DNA of 64,000 nucleotides from positions 124,001 through 188,000 of the forward strand of contig NZ_JAKOGG010000001.1 of NCBI RefSeq assembly GCF_022321485.1, given 5' to 3'. The stretch is from Shewanella electrica (GTDB lineage Bacteria; Pseudomonadota; Gammaproteobacteria; Enterobacterales; Shewanellaceae). Shown here piece after piece: positions 9,944-20,188 of the stretch. Both the position numbers and the translations under genes were made by a program. Numbering within the stretch: position 1 is the stretch's first letter; each line of letters starts with the position of its first letter. The notes under the pieces are model-generated. The model saw nothing but the letters and a program-made list of their open reading frames with translations, made no database searches and was not told the DNA's origin.

Positions 9944-10756
9944 ATGTCGACTCATCAGCTGCTCGACAGCCACGCCCATCTCGATTTTGCCGTCTTTGAT
10001 CATGACCGCGACGCCTTGCTCGCGCAGATGCGACAGCACGGCATTAGCGGTTGTATCCTCCCCGGGGTCAGCCCCGCGCAGTGGCCGATGCTGCGCGCCA
10101 TCGCAAACCAATACCACTTACCGTTCGCTCTCGGCATTCATCCTTGGTATCTGCCTGAATCGCTCGATTACGCCATAACCGCACTTGAACAAGCGCTTGA
10201 ACAGGCGCAGCACGCTGATGGCGCTAAGCTGGTGGCAATTGGTGAATGTGGCCTTGATAAACTGCGCGCTAAACGTATGGCAGAGCAGGGCGAACCACAG
10301 CACTGGACGTATCAGTTAACGCTGTTTGAACGGCAATTACAGTTGGCTGAGCGTTATCAACTACCATTGATTATCCACGCGGTACAATGCCACGGCATCA
10401 TGCTGGAACAGTTGGCGAAATATGATTTACCGCGCGGCGGAGTGATCCATGGATTCAGCGGCAGTGTAGCAATTGCGCAGCAATACTGGCACAGTGGTTG
10501 GCGCTTAGGCATTGGCGGCTTATTACTCAATCCGCAGGCGAAGAAGTTACGCGCCGTGGTTGAGCAACTGCCGCTAGCGGCGTTATTGGTCGAAACCGAT
10601 GCACCGGATATGACGCCAGTGACCAGTGATGAGCCGCGTAACACGCCGTTGACAATCTTAGCGGTGGTGGCCGAAATTGCGCGGTTACGAAAATTATCAG
10701 TTGTTCAGGTAACAGAACAGCTCAGTAAAAATGCGGTTCAATTGTTTGACTACTAA
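9944..10756 (+). CDS. yjjV: TatD-family metal-dependent hydrolase, YjjV type
   Basis: This cytoplasmic TatD-family hydrolase of 270 residues has the family's metal ligands in order: HxH in DSHAHLD near the start, E in IGECGLD, H in LIIHAVQCHG and D in VETDAPDM. TatD proteins are metal-dependent deoxyribonucleases or hydrolases; the exact substrate of YjjV is not settled. An earlier ATG at 9920 is possible but would overlap the small gene upstream; 9944 keeps the genes apart. In E. coli yjjV also lies close to the deo genes, which supports the name and a link to nucleotide or DNA breakdown. Confidence 0.85.
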   Translation: MSTHQLLDSHAHLDFAVFDHDRDALLAQMRQHGISGCILPGVSPAQWPMLRAIANQYHLPFALGIHPWYLPESLDYAITALEQALEQAQHADGAKLVAIGECGLDKLRAKRMAEQGEPQHWTYQLTLFERQLQLAERYQLPLIIHAVQCHGIMLEQLAKYDLPRGGVIHGFSGSVAIAQQYWHSGWRLGIGGLLLNPQAKKLRAVVEQLPLAALLVETDAPDMTPVTSDEPRNTPLTILAVVAEIARLRKLSVVQVTEQLSKNAVQLFDY

Positions 10757-10828
10757 ATAGTTTTTGGTAAACGTCTAAGCTTGTTCAGCTAAGTTGCTGT
10801 ATCGCAAAGGAAGACAACTGTAAAAAGT

Positions 10829-10840
10829 CTTGTTAACAAG
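10829..10840. promoter_or_regulatory. Palindrome upstream of the nucleoside transporter gene
   Basis: A perfect 12-bp palindrome, CTTGTTAACAAG, lies about 85 bases before the transporter start. It could be an operator for a nucleoside-responsive repressor, but I cannot assign the regulator. Confidence 0.35.
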
Positions 10841-10923
10841 GCGATTTCACCCCCACTGTCCGTTATAATGCGCGCGGTTCGAGGCGGGAACGCCATAAAA
10901 ATAAATAATAAAGGTGCTGATTA

Positions 10924-12423
10924 ATGAGCGTCGTCATGAGTTTAGTAGGCATTGTGGTCCTACTGGCGATAGCATATCTGCTATCCGCAAATAAGAAAGC
11001 GATCAACTTCCGTACCGTAGGCGGCGCATTTGCCATTCAGGCCATTTTTGGCGGCTTTGTCCTCTACGTTCCTATCGGTAAAGATATCCTCAAAGGGGTA
11101 TCTGATGGTGTTTCTAGCGTGATCCAAAAAGCCAACGTGGGCATTGAGTTCCTGTTTGGCGGCTTAGCGCAATTTAAGCTGGGCTTTATCTTTGTGATCC
11201 ACGTGCTGCCCGTCATTATCTTCTTCTCCTCGCTGATTGCCGTATTGTATTACCTCGGCATTATGCAATGGGTTATTCGCATTATTGGTGGTTTGCTGCA
11301 AAAAGCACTGGGCACCAGCCGCACCGAGTCGATGTCTGCCACCGCTAACATCTTCGTTGGGCAAACCGAAGCGCCCATGGTGGTGCGTCCATTTATTCCT
11401 AAAATGACCGAATCTGAGCTGTTTGCCATTATGGTCGGCGGTATGGCGTCGATTGCAGGTTCAGTGATGGCCGGTTATGCGCAGATGGGCGTACCGATGG
11501 AATACTTGGTCGCGGCATCATTTATGGCGGCGCCAGGCGGCTTGTTGATGGCGAAAATCTTCCACCCTGAGACGCAACAACCACACGATGATGTGGGTGA
11601 AATTGGCGACGACCCAGATAAACCCGCTAACGTGCTGGATGCAGCGGCGTCAGGCGCGTCCTCTGGTATGCAGTTGGCGTTGAACGTTGGCGCCATGTTG
11701 TTAGCGTTTATTGCTTTAATTGCGCTGATCAACTCAATCATCGGCGGCATCGGTTTGATGTTCGGTTACGGCGATAGTGGCCTGCAACAAGCGTTTGTGG
11801 CGCTGCAAAGCATGGTCGCAAGTACGCCTGATCTGAAACTGGCCTTTGATGGCACCTTGGCCGAAGTGGCCAAACAAGCGGGTGTCACCGTTGCCAATCT
11901 GTCGATCACCGATATCGACCGCGACATTGTGATGCAGCAGTTCACCGAACTGGCAAAAGTGACTCAGTTGCATGACGCTGCCACAGCGGTCGCTGCGGCG
12001 GCTGATGCCAAGATCTCACTGGAACTGATCCTCGGTTACATCTTCATGCCACTGGCATGGCTGATCGGCGTACCGTGGAACGAGGCGATGCTGGCCGGTT
12101 CTTTCATCGGGCAGAAGATTGTCGTCAATGAATTTGTCGCCTATTCAAACTTTGCCCCGTATCTCAAAGACGTTATCGATGGCGGTAAGCTGGTAGCTGA
12201 AACCGGTTTGGTGATGACCGACAAAACCAAAGCGATTGTTTCTTTCGCCCTGTGTGGTTTTGCCAACTTGTCATCTATCGCCATTATGCTCGGTGGCTTG
12301 GGTGCTATGGCACCAAGCCGTCGTCACGATATCGCCCGTTTAGGCATGCGTGCGGTGATTGCTGGTTCACTGGCTAACCTGATGAGTGCCACCATCGCTG
12401 GCCTGTTTGTGTCGCTGTCATAG
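10924..12423 (+). CDS. CNT-family concentrative nucleoside transporter with inserted segment
   Basis: This inner-membrane nucleoside:cation symporter belongs to the CNT (NupC) family. Recognisable family stretches are [59 protein letters not shown] and [18 protein letters not shown]. At 499 residues it is about 80 longer than bacterial CNTs of about 400-420. The excess is a hydrophilic to mildly helical segment at about 283-362, between membrane segments just before LELILGYIF. It sits directly upstream of deoCABD, which breaks down the imported nucleosides, but a terminator separates them. Confidence 0.92.
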   Translation: MSVVMSLVGIVVLLAIAYLLSANKKAINFRTVGGAFAIQAIFGGFVLYVPIGKDILKGVSDGVSSVIQKANVGIEFLFGGLAQFKLGFIFVIHVLPVIIFFSSLIAVLYYLGIMQWVIRIIGGLLQKALGTSRTESMSATANIFVGQTEAPMVVRPFIPKMTESELFAIMVGGMASIAGSVMAGYAQMGVPMEYLVAASFMAAPGGLLMAKIFHPETQQPHDDVGEIGDDPDKPANVLDAAASGASSGMQLALNVGAMLLAFIALIALINSIIGGIGLMFGYGDSGLQQAFVALQSMVASTPDLKLAFDGTLAEVAKQAGVTVANLSITDIDRDIVMQQFTELAKVTQLHDAATAVAAAADAKISLELILGYIFMPLAWLIGVPWNEAMLAGSFIGQKIVVNEFVAYSNFAPYLKDVIDGGKLVAETGLVMTDKTKAIVSFALCGFANLSSIAIMLGGLGAMAPSRRHDIARLGMRAVIAGSLANLMSATIAGLFVSLS

Positions 12424-12457
12424 TGGCGTAATCGCGATTGGTTACAAGCATTTAAAT

Positions 12458-12490
12458 AAAACCCGGCAGCGACGCCGGGTTTTGCTTTTT
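12458..12490 (+). terminator. Terminator after the nucleoside transporter gene
   Basis: The stem AAACCCGGC / GCCGGGTTT is followed by a T-rich run. It separates the transporter transcript from the deo operon. Confidence 0.85.
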
Positions 12491-12515
12491 ATGGAAAGCT
12501 TAGCTTTTGGTAATT

Positions 12516-12556
12516 GTTCATGATATTTGAACGGCGGTTCTAGATTTGAGACAAAT
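12516..12556. promoter_or_regulatory. Two inverted repeats upstream of deoC
   Basis: GTTCA-N7-TGAAC (12516-12532) and ATTTG-AGA-CAAAT (12544-12556) lie about 125-165 bases before deoC. The deo operon is classically controlled by repressors and CRP; these are candidate operator sites only. Confidence 0.3.
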
Positions 12557-12679
12557 GCGGGTATATTATTGGCGCCGCATATTGAGTGTTCAGCCCCATA
12601 AATCCGGTTTATCGGCCTGAATATTACCTAGATAGCAAGGTGCAGCCAAAGAGCTGCCACCGAATGCGGAGAACATTGC

Positions 12680-13453
12680 ATGACAGACCTTAAATTAGCA
12701 GCACGTAAAGCCATCAGCCTGATGGATTTGACCACGCTGAACGATGACGACACTGACCAACGCGTTATCGACCTGTGCCACAAAGCCAAAACCCCTGCTG
12801 GTAACACTGCCGCAGTATGTGTGTACCCACGTTTTGTGCCGATTGCGCGTAAAACCTTAGCCGCTATTGGTGCCGACAGCGTCCGTATCGCCACTGTGAC
12901 TAACTTCCCGCATGGTAATGATGATATCGATATCGCCGTGCTAGAAACCCGTGCCGCAGTAGCTTATGGTGCCGATGAAGTCGATGTAGTGTTCCCATAC
13001 AAAGCCTTGATGGCTGGCAACGAAACCGTTGGTTTTGAATTGGTTAAAGCCTGTAAAGCCGCCTGTGGTGATAGCGCATTGCTTAAAGTCATCATCGAAT
13101 CGGGCGAGCTGAAAGACCCAGCGCTGATCCGTCAAGCGTCTGAAATCGCTATCGATGCCGGTGCTGACTTTATCAAAACCTCTACCGGTAAAGTGCCAGT
13201 GAACGCCACCATTGAAGCGGCTGAAATCATGCTGACCGTGATCAGTGAGAAAAACCGTAACGTCGGCTTTAAACCTGCCGGTGGCGTGCGTGATGCGGCA
13301 CAAGCGGCCGAATTCTTAGGTGCCGCAGCCCGTATTTTGGGTGATGACTGGGCTGATGCACGTCACTTCCGCTTTGGTGCTTCAAGCCTGCTGAATAACC
13401 TGCTGCACACCTTGGAACTGGCCGACGCGCCAGCAGCCAGCAAAGGCTACTAA
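12680..13453 (+). CDS. deoC: Deoxyribose-phosphate aldolase
   Basis: DeoC splits 2-deoxyribose 5-phosphate into glyceraldehyde 3-phosphate and acetaldehyde, the last step of deoxynucleoside breakdown, in the cytoplasm. The 257-residue protein is a class I aldolase. The Schiff-base lysine lies in DFIKTSTGK (about residue 166), with the second active-site lysine region in [16 protein letters not shown] element precedes the ATG. It is the first gene of deoCABD, followed after three bases by deoA. Confidence 0.98.
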   Translation: MTDLKLAARKAISLMDLTTLNDDDTDQRVIDLCHKAKTPAGNTAAVCVYPRFVPIARKTLAAIGADSVRIATVTNFPHGNDDIDIAVLETRAAVAYGADEVDVVFPYKALMAGNETVGFELVKACKAACGDSALLKVIIESGELKDPALIRQASEIAIDAGADFIKTSTGKVPVNATIEAAEIMLTVISEKNRNVGFKPAGGVRDAAQAAEFLGAAARILGDDWADARHFRFGASSLLNNLLHTLELADAPAASKGY

Positions 13454-13456
13454 GCC

Positions 13457-14779
13457 GTGTTGTTAGCACAAGAGATTATTCGCCAAAAGCGCAACGGCGC
13501 TGCACTGAGCGAGCAAGAGATTGCTTTTTTCGTGCAAGGCATTACTGACGGGAGCATCAGCGACGGTCAGATTGCCGCCTTTGCCATGGCGACCTATTTC
13601 CAAGGCATGAACATGGATGAACGTGTGGCGCTGACCCGCGCGATGCGTGATTCGGGCGATGTGCTCAGCTGGCAAGATTGTACCTTTAACGGCCCGGTGC
13701 TCGATAAACACAGCACCGGCGGCGTCGGCGATGTCACCAGTTTAATGCTTGGCCCCTTGGTCGCCGCCTGTGGCGGTTATGTGCCGATGATTTCTGGCCG
13801 TGGCCTTGGTCATACTGGCGGCACACTGGATAAACTCGATGCCATTCCCGGCTATCAAACCAGTGTGAGCAGTGCGCAGTTCCGCAATACCGTGCGTGAA
13901 GCCGGTGTGGCAATTGTCGGGCAAACGGCCGCTTTAGTACCTGCCGATAAACGCTTTTATGCCATCCGTGACAACACCGCCACGGTGGAGTCAATGGGAT
14001 TGATCACCGCCTCCATTCTGTCGAAAAAACTGGCCTGTAGTCTCGACGCACTGGTGATGGACGTGAAAGTCGGCTCCGGCGCTTTTATGCCAACCTATGC
14101 AGACTCTCAAGCCTTAGCCGAATCTATCGTTACCGTGGCCAATGGCGCGGGCACCCGCACTTCGGCACTGTTAACTGACATGAACCAACTGTTAGCCTCT
14201 TCCGCTGGTAATGCGTTAGAAGTGGCCGAAGCGGTGCGCTTTCTCAAAGGGGAGAGCAGCAATACGCGGTTATACGAGGTCACCATGGCGCTGAGCGCCG
14301 AACTGCTGCAACAAGGCAAACTGGCTGGCTCGCAAGCGGAGGCGCTGCAACAGCTTGAGCACGCACTGCAATCGGGCGCGGCGGCGGAACGTTTTGGCCG
14401 CATGGTGCACCTGCTCGGCGGCCCGGTGGATTTTGTTGAACGTGCTGAGCACTACCTGCCAACGGCGCCTATCGTCAAACCTGTGTATGCCGACAACTCC
14501 GGCATGGTTAGCGCGATGGATACTCGCGCTATGGGCATGGCCGTGGTGAGCTTGGGTGGCGGTCGCAAACAAAGCGGCGACACGCTCGACTACCGCGTCG
14601 GCTTGAGCCAAGTGTGTGCCTTGGGCGATGTACTGCATGCCGAGCAACCTTTGGCGTTAATCCACGCCAACTCAGAAGCAGACTTTTTACAGGCCGCGGC
14701 CGCCGTTAAAGCGGCGGTGCAAGTGAGTGATGCCGCGCCTGCCACTCAGCAAGTTTACCAAGTTATTCGGGCTGATTAA
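13457..14779 (+). CDS. deoA: Thymidine phosphorylase
   Basis: DeoA phosphorolyses thymidine to thymine and 2-deoxyribose 1-phosphate. The 440-residue protein has the phosphate-binding KHSTGGVGD motif at about 84-92, then [17 protein letters not shown] and the [12 protein letters not shown] stretch, all typical of the family. I take the GTG at 13457 as the start because the translation from there aligns with the E. coli N-terminus ([10 protein letters not shown]). There is no clear Shine-Dalgarno sequence, so translation probably depends on coupling with deoC, three bases upstream. Confidence 0.97.
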   Translation: MLLAQEIIRQKRNGAALSEQEIAFFVQGITDGSISDGQIAAFAMATYFQGMNMDERVALTRAMRDSGDVLSWQDCTFNGPVLDKHSTGGVGDVTSLMLGPLVAACGGYVPMISGRGLGHTGGTLDKLDAIPGYQTSVSSAQFRNTVREAGVAIVGQTAALVPADKRFYAIRDNTATVESMGLITASILSKKLACSLDALVMDVKVGSGAFMPTYADSQALAESIVTVANGAGTRTSALLTDMNQLLASSAGNALEVAEAVRFLKGESSNTRLYEVTMALSAELLQQGKLAGSQAEALQQLEHALQSGAAAERFGRMVHLLGGPVDFVERAEHYLPTAPIVKPVYADNSGMVSAMDTRAMGMAVVSLGGGRKQSGDTLDYRVGLSQVCALGDVLHAEQPLALIHANSEADFLQAAAAVKAAVQVSDAAPATQQVYQVIRAD

Positions 14780-14797
14780 TCGAGGGATGAACCGTTA

Positions 14798-16021
14798 GTG
14801 AAGCGTTGTATTATTTTAATGCTCGACTCATTTGGGATTGGCGCCAGCGCCGATGCTGACAAATTTGGTGATGCGGGTGCCGACACCTTTGGCCATATCG
14901 CGGCCGAGTGTGCCGCAGGCAACGGCGATAACGCCGAACGCAGTGGCACGCTGCAACTGCCGAATCTCGCCAAACTGGGGTTGGCGCATGCCGCCTATGA
15001 AAGCACTGGCAGTTTTCCTGCGGGCTTCGGTGACAACATCGAGGTGATTGGCGCTTATGGTCATGCGGCTGAGCTAAGCTCAGGCAAAGACACGCCAAGC
15101 GGTCACTGGGAAATGGCCGGCGTACCCGTGCTGTACGACTGGGGTTATTTTGCCGATAAAACCCATTCGTTCCCTAAAGCATTGACCGATGAAATCTTGC
15201 GCCGCGCTGGGCTACCCGGTTTTTTAGGTAACTGCCACGCCTCAGGCACGGTGATTTTGGATGAACTCGGCGAGCAGCATATGCAAACCGGCTTGCCGAT
15301 CTTCTACACCTCGGCGGATTCCGTATTCCAAATCGCTTGCCATGAAGACACTTTTGGCCTCGACAAGCTGTATCAGCTGTGCGAAATCGCCCGCGAAGTG
15401 CTTGAGCCGTACAACATCGGCCGAGTGATTGCGCGGCCATTTATCGGCAGCGGTAAAGGCCAATTTGAACGCACTGGCAACCGCCATGATTACGCGGTTG
15501 AGCCGCCAGCCAAAACCGTGCTGGATAAACTCAAAGCCGCAGGCGGCAATGTTATTAGTATCGGTAAAATTGCCGATATTTATGCAAACTGTGGCATCAC
15601 CGCTAAAGTTAAGGCAACGGGCTTAGCAGCACTGTTTGACGCCACGCTGGAGCAAGTGAACAGCGCCGCCGATAACAGCATCGTCTTTACCAACTTTGTT
15701 GATTTTGACTCGCAATTTGGTCATCGCCGCGATGTGGCGGGTTATGCCGCCGCGCTGGAATATTTCGATGCCCGTTTGCCGGAGTTGCTCGCCAAGCTGC
15801 AACCCAACGATTTAGTGATTTTAACGGCCGACCATGGGTGTGACCCAACGTGGCGCGGCACCGACCATACCCGCGAACACGTCCCCGTGATCGCATACGG
15901 GGCAGGTCTACCAGCGGGCTCGCTGGGATTACGCAATACCTTTGCTGATATTGGTCAAACGATAGCAGCCTATTTTGAGCTGGAACCGATGCAGTATGGT
16001 TCCTCATTTTTACCGCGCTAG
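14798..16021 (+). CDS. deoB: Phosphopentomutase
   Basis: DeoB interconverts (deoxy)ribose 1-phosphate and 5-phosphate, joining the phosphorylases DeoA and DeoD to the aldolase DeoC. The 407-residue protein belongs to the alkaline phosphatase superfamily. Metal-binding positions are visible in MLDSFGIG at the N-terminus and in [10 protein letters not shown] and GTDHTREH near the C-terminus. It starts with GTG at 14798. It follows deoA by 18 bases and precedes deoD by 49. Confidence 0.97.
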   Translation: MKRCIILMLDSFGIGASADADKFGDAGADTFGHIAAECAAGNGDNAERSGTLQLPNLAKLGLAHAAYESTGSFPAGFGDNIEVIGAYGHAAELSSGKDTPSGHWEMAGVPVLYDWGYFADKTHSFPKALTDEILRRAGLPGFLGNCHASGTVILDELGEQHMQTGLPIFYTSADSVFQIACHEDTFGLDKLYQLCEIAREVLEPYNIGRVIARPFIGSGKGQFERTGNRHDYAVEPPAKTVLDKLKAAGGNVISIGKIADIYANCGITAKVKATGLAALFDATLEQVNSAADNSIVFTNFVDFDSQFGHRRDVAGYAAALEYFDARLPELLAKLQPNDLVILTADHGCDPTWRGTDHTREHVPVIAYGAGLPAGSLGLRNTFADIGQTIAAYFELEPMQYGSSFLPR

Positions 16022-16070
16022 CACCCGTTAGTTAGGTAACGACGAATTTAACGTTAAGGGGTTAATTTTA

Positions 16071-16781
16071 ATGGCTACACCACACATCAACGCCGCTGAT
16101 GGCGCATTCGCCGAAACTGTCCTGTTTCCTGGTGATCCGCTGCGTGCTAAGTACATTGCAGAGACGTTTTTGGAAGACGTGGTACAAGTGACCGACGTAC
16201 GCAACATGCTGGGTTTCACTGGCACGTACAAAGGCAAAAAAGTGTCGGTAATGGGTTCAGGCATGGGCATTCCATCTTGCTCAATCTACGCCACTGAATT
16301 GATCAAAGATTACGGCGTGAAAAACCTGATCCGCGTTGGTTCATGCGGCGCTATCAGCCAAGACGTCAAAGTGCGCGATGTGATCATCGGCATGGGCGCT
16401 TGTACTGATTCACAAGTTAACCGCACTCGCTTTAAAGGCCACGACTTTGCCGCAGTAGCAGATTACACCCTGTTGAGCACCGTCGTTGATGCGGCTAAAG
16501 CGCACAACATCCCGGTACGTGTCGGTAACGTTTACTCTGCCGATCTGTTCTACACACCAGACGGCGAAATGTTCGACGTGATGGAAAAAATGGGTGTGCT
16601 TGGCGTAGAAATGGAAGCCGCTGGCTTGTACGGCGTTGCCCATGAATTCGGCGCCCGCGCCTTGTGTGTGGTGACGGTATCTGATCACATCCGCACTGGT
16701 GAACAAACCACCTCTGAAGAGCGCCAAACCACCTTCAACGACATGATCGTGATGACCTTGGAAGCAACTCTGAAGCTGTAA
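16071..16781 (+). CDS. deoD: Purine nucleoside phosphorylase
   Basis: DeoD phosphorolyses purine (deoxy)nucleosides to free base and (deoxy)ribose 1-phosphate. The 236-residue length fits the hexameric bacterial type. Motifs include the phosphate-binding start ([15 protein letters not shown]), [18 protein letters not shown] for ribose and base contacts, and VSDHI. An AAGGGG ribosome site precedes the ATG. It is the last gene of the deo operon and is followed by a strong terminator. Confidence 0.98.
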   Translation: MATPHINAADGAFAETVLFPGDPLRAKYIAETFLEDVVQVTDVRNMLGFTGTYKGKKVSVMGSGMGIPSCSIYATELIKDYGVKNLIRVGSCGAISQDVKVRDVIIGMGACTDSQVNRTRFKGHDFAAVADYTLLSTVVDAAKAHNIPVRVGNVYSADLFYTPDGEMFDVMEKMGVLGVEMEAAGLYGVAHEFGARALCVVTVSDHIRTGEQTTSEERQTTFNDMIVMTLEATLKL

Positions 16782-16802
16782 TCGTTATTGCCGTGACGGA
16801 TT

Positions 16803-16830
16803 AAAAAAGAGGCTTTCGAGCCTCTTTTTT
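16803..16830 (+). terminator. deo operon terminator
   Basis: A perfect 12-bp stem with a stable TTCG tetraloop (AAAAAAGAGGCT / AGCCTCTTTTTT) ends in a run of six T. Confidence 0.93.
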
Positions 16831-16890
16831 GTTAGTTGATGATTAACGTTGAACGCTGGTAATGCTCGCGCACGCGGCTTAACCTGCTTA

Positions 16891-17856
16891 CTAGCTAAAA
16901 TCCCCATCCACTAACCACTGCGGAATATAGTCCGTTTCAAAGTCGAGTTGCCAGCCGTTGCGGGCTTTGGCTAATGCCGCCAATGCCGTCAGTGGTAACG
17001 CAATCCAACCTTCTGGTGCGGACTTGTCATCTTTCCAGTATTGTTTATGCATTTGTACTGCCTCTTGCATTTTTTCGTTAAACTCTGCGTCGGCATCGGG
17101 GGTGAAAATGCAACGGATAACCGGTAATAGCGGCTCCAGTAAGTGATTGGCTAGTTTCTCACGCTCAGGGGTACCATCGACCTCAGATATCAGTGCCGTC
17201 CTCAGTAAGTATACGATATCGCTATCTTGCTGGAATATCCCCTTCAGCAGCGCCACAAAGGCGAGATCAAAGCCGTCACTAGGGATAGTCGCTTGCGCAA
17301 AAATCTCAGGGGTTACCTGTGCTAAGCTGTTGATGGCTTCAATGTCTCTCATTAGCAAAGCGCAATAGTAGGTGTTCAACCACGTATTGCTGTCGGTGTA
17401 ATCGCATGTTTCACTGCCGCAGAGTTCCACTAAATCGCCGTCTAATGGTGTTAAGAAAGGGCGGTCTGGCTCGACTAAACGCTGTTTAAAGCGCGCTATG
17501 CCTATATCTTTTGCTAGACATAGATAATGTTGTACTTTTTGCTTTGGATACCAACCAGCAGCCGCGGCTACACAAAATGTATCAAAAGTGCTTTTAAAAT
17601 GTGAGCCTAACGCTGGATTGCCATCTTTAAAAGAGGGATTAATGGTTCTTACAAATAAGTCGTTATAGCTATCTATTTTATCGGTTACAGCGCGCGAGCC
17701 CTGTGGCAGCTCAATATGGCGATCATTAGCGATTGAGGTTTTAGGTGAATCAATGCCTGCTTCGCTGGCTTGTGTGGCACTAGTTTGGTGGGGCGTGGCA
17801 GTCTCATTTGGCTTACGCTTAAATATCTTACTCAGAAGATTCTTTATCTTCGACAT
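16891..17856 (-). CDS. Imm49-like immunity protein, paralogue 1
   Basis: This 321-residue protein ends in a block, NGWQLDFETDYIPQWLVDG, that resembles the C-terminal signature of Imm49 immunity proteins (xVESDYLPRxL), preceded by the helical WLNTYYCALLMRD segment. Imm49 proteins neutralise toxins of polymorphic toxin systems. I place the start at 17856, not at 17919, because the sequence from there (MSKIKNLLSKIFKRKPN) matches the N-terminus of the unrelated protein at 18957 and an AGGAT site precedes it. The second copy of the domain is at 21097-21933; the last 75 coding bases differ at one position. No toxin gene is adjacent. Confidence 0.72.
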   Translation of the reverse strand: MSKIKNLLSKIFKRKPNETATPHQTSATQASEAGIDSPKTSIANDRHIELPQGSRAVTDKIDSYNDLFVRTINPSFKDGNPALGSHFKSTFDTFCVAAAAGWYPKQKVQHYLCLAKDIGIARFKQRLVEPDRPFLTPLDGDLVELCGSETCDYTDSNTWLNTYYCALLMRDIEAINSLAQVTPEIFAQATIPSDGFDLAFVALLKGIFQQDSDIVYLLRTALISEVDGTPEREKLANHLLEPLLPVIRCIFTPDADAEFNEKMQEAVQMHKQYWKDDKSAPEGWIALPLTALAALAKARNGWQLDFETDYIPQWLVDGDFS

Positions 17857-18174
17857 CTCGTACATCCTATTACTAAAACAGATAACTGACTGATACTCAT
17901 ACAGTCTTTGATTGTTCATTAATCACTCGACATATTTCAGACGGATGGTCAATGAGGTTGGGTCGTTATGCGTATGCCGTTAGTGGCTTTGAGCACTTTT
18001 ATAAATAAGCGGCGCTAGTGGCGGAAAACTTAATGGTTAGGTGAGATTAAAATGCTCAATCAACGTCAACTATACCGATACTTTTGCTCGCGGACTCTGG
18101 CCAATCCGCCTGATATCGACGAATGTTAGCTGCTTACATTTTCAAAAACACTCAACTGGAGCAGACAGTACGTG
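17857..18174. other. Intergenic region in the immunity island
   Basis: About 318 bases without a supported gene. The part nearest the reverse-strand gene start repeats short blocks found before the gene at 18957 (GGATGTA directly before the start and a GCGTATG-x-C-x-TTAG block upstream), suggesting a duplicated 5' region. Nothing else is recognised. Confidence 0.5.
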
Positions 18175-18957
18175 TTAGCCGTTGTTGATAAAGCTAAATT
18201 TGGGCAATGTACCATCTCGATATCGCGCCATTGCCATATCGGCATGCTGTTGATTCAACATATCTATTTTTAGCGCAACCAGCTCCTCATGAGGTCGGTC
18301 GTAAAAATCGACTAATTCATCATAGTAAGCGGGGTTATCAAGCATCAATTGCACAACTAACACACTAACTGGATCAAAATAGCCGATAGGCTTCTCAATG
18401 ATTGAGTTGATTAAAGCGATCTCTGAGGTGGTATCAAATATTTCTGTTATTTTCTTTTCAGCGGCAGTAAATAGTATTGCTAACCTTTCCTCAAATTCAT
18501 TTAAATAAACGTAAGATGTCGAACCATCCTTCCGCGCTTGTTCAAAATTAGTTAAAAATTCTGGGCGAGGTTGAAATAGAATGCAACGACCATGGCTAAC
18601 ATTTTTGGGTGCCCAAGATAAGCCATTAATACCAACAATCCAATTGGTAGTGTCTTTCATGTTGTAAATCATCTCCATTGCCTTACCAATCTCCTTATGT
18701 CCAACTTGGATAGAAAATTGAAAAGTAACGAAGTCCGATTTATTAGACATAGCTGTATAGATATCAACAAATGCGCCTTTAGGTATTTTATAGGAGAATG
18801 TTCTTTTTGTTTTTAGATATCTCCAACCGGGTTTACCCTCGATAAACCTTTGCATAATTTCTTCACAAGCTTGTTTGATATTAGTGTAGCGGGGCGCGTC
18901 AGTTGCATTTGGCGTACGCTTAAATAGCTTGCTAATAATATTCTTTATCTTTGACAT
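18175..18957 (-). CDS. Hypothetical protein of the immunity island
   Basis: I do not recognise the body of this 260-residue protein. Its first 20 residues (MSKIKNIISKLFKRTPNAT) are nearly the same as those of the Imm49-like protein downstream, and the bases around the start are shared as well. The leader is short, basic and amphipathic, and could bring the protein to the inner face of the membrane. The remainder is AT-rich at the DNA level, with no cysteine cluster or membrane segment. By neighbourhood and shared leader an immunity role is plausible; this is inference only. Confidence 0.65.
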   Translation of the reverse strand: MSKIKNIISKLFKRTPNATDAPRYTNIKQACEEIMQRFIEGKPGWRYLKTKRTFSYKIPKGAFVDIYTAMSNKSDFVTFQFSIQVGHKEIGKAMEMIYNMKDTTNWIVGINGLSWAPKNVSHGRCILFQPRPEFLTNFEQARKDGSTSYVYLNEFEERLAILFTAAEKKITEIFDTTSEIALINSIIEKPIGYFDPVSVLVVQLMLDNPAYYDELVDFYDRPHEELVALKIDMLNQQHADMAMARYRDGTLPKFSFINNG

Positions 18958-19025
18958 CGCTTACATCCATTGACAGAGACAGACAGTGATTTGAACTGAT
19001 GGGTTTGCGTATGGCCTTAGACCAT

Positions 19026-20048
19026 TTATCGCGTCATTGATGGTTGTTCATACTGTTTACCAAACTCGTAGTCTGCATCGGTAAATGGTGACGTTATCGC
19101 ATCGTCAAGCACCTTGTCATAATGCGGCCAGTCTTCACGCACACGTTTGAGCGTAGCCTGCATCATGTCATCGATATATACCGGTTGTGGCTCGGGGAGT
19201 TGGTCAAATGGTGCGTCAAACAACGGGTGCTCTACAACTGGATTTTTTAATCCCTTTAATGCTCGCAAACGGAACAACATCAGCAGCTCTAGCGGACATC
19301 GGTAAAGGGTAATGTGATGAAAATCATGATTGGCCTTGTTCGTGTCATCCCACGATTGGTGTGTATGACGGTCACTCGCGGCAATAAGAGCTGGTAGCAG
19401 TGCTTGTTCATCGGCAATATCCCAATGTGCTAACAGCCATTCGTATACCGGCTCATCGTAGGCCGAGTTAGGGAAATCAATGGTGATATCTTGCCATTTG
19501 CCGAATAACCGTAACATGAACATCTGACCACGACGATGGTACTCATCATTAAAGTCCATGCAATAATCACGATGAATGGCAGCATAGATAAGACGAGCAA
19601 CAACTTTGGCCTCTTCTATTTGGCCAAGAAGAAACAGCCACCCCATATACTCGACTTCGTCGTAAAAAAATATCCCTAGTTTTTCAGGTGGGTTTTCATT
19701 TTTCAAAATTCCCTTGACAACAAACTGATAATTCCAAAAAAAATGCAACTTAAAATACAACACACTATAAGCAGTGCTTTTATTGAGCTGACCAAGCCAA
19801 TTGCCGCCCGTGAGCGCCGTTGATACTGAGTGGCTCTCTAAGGTTGACGCTAATCTAAAATAAAGCGTTTTACACGGTAAATTGATTTTATTATCAACAT
19901 CGCTGCGCCGATTATAAAGCTCGATCTTATGGATATCTGACTGAATTCTAATTAATTCCTCACTATCACAAGCCAGACGCTTTGCCACCGCTTTTTTAGA
20001 GCGCCAGCGTTTCGGTATGCCGATGGTGTTAAATGTTGTGGAATTCAT
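19026..20048 (-). CDS. Hypothetical protein of the immunity island
   Basis: This protein has about 340 residues; the start could be 20066, 20060 or 20048. I favour 20048 because a GGA element lies about 10 bases before it. It is soluble and aromatic-rich, with conserved-looking stretches FFYDEVEYMGWLFLLG, YEWLLAHWDI and ELLMLFRLRALKG near the C-terminus. This layout reminds me of immunity proteins for Rhs or T6SS toxins, but I cannot name a family. The N-terminal half is AT-rich. It lies 68 bases upstream of the gene starting at 18957 on the same strand, so they may be co-transcribed. Confidence 0.62.
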   Translation of the reverse strand: MNSTTFNTIGIPKRWRSKKAVAKRLACDSEELIRIQSDIHKIELYNRRSDVDNKINLPCKTLYFRLASTLESHSVSTALTGGNWLGQLNKSTAYSVLYFKLHFFWNYQFVVKGILKNENPPEKLGIFFYDEVEYMGWLFLLGQIEEAKVVARLIYAAIHRDYCMDFNDEYHRRGQMFMLRLFGKWQDITIDFPNSAYDEPVYEWLLAHWDIADEQALLPALIAASDRHTHQSWDDTNKANHDFHHITLYRCPLELLMLFRLRALKGLKNPVVEHPLFDAPFDQLPEPQPVYIDDMMQATLKRVREDWPHYDKVLDDAITSPFTDADYEFGKQYEQPSMTR

Positions 20049-20188
20049 CCCTTGTTCCATGTTCAAGTTTGCTGAGTACGTTACCAGATGAGGCTAACTT
20101 GGGTACAGTGACTTTGCGCCAAAATTCTGTTTTAAAATCAGTTACTATTAGTGCTCTTATCGTTAAGGAAAACAGAGGTATTTAACGG

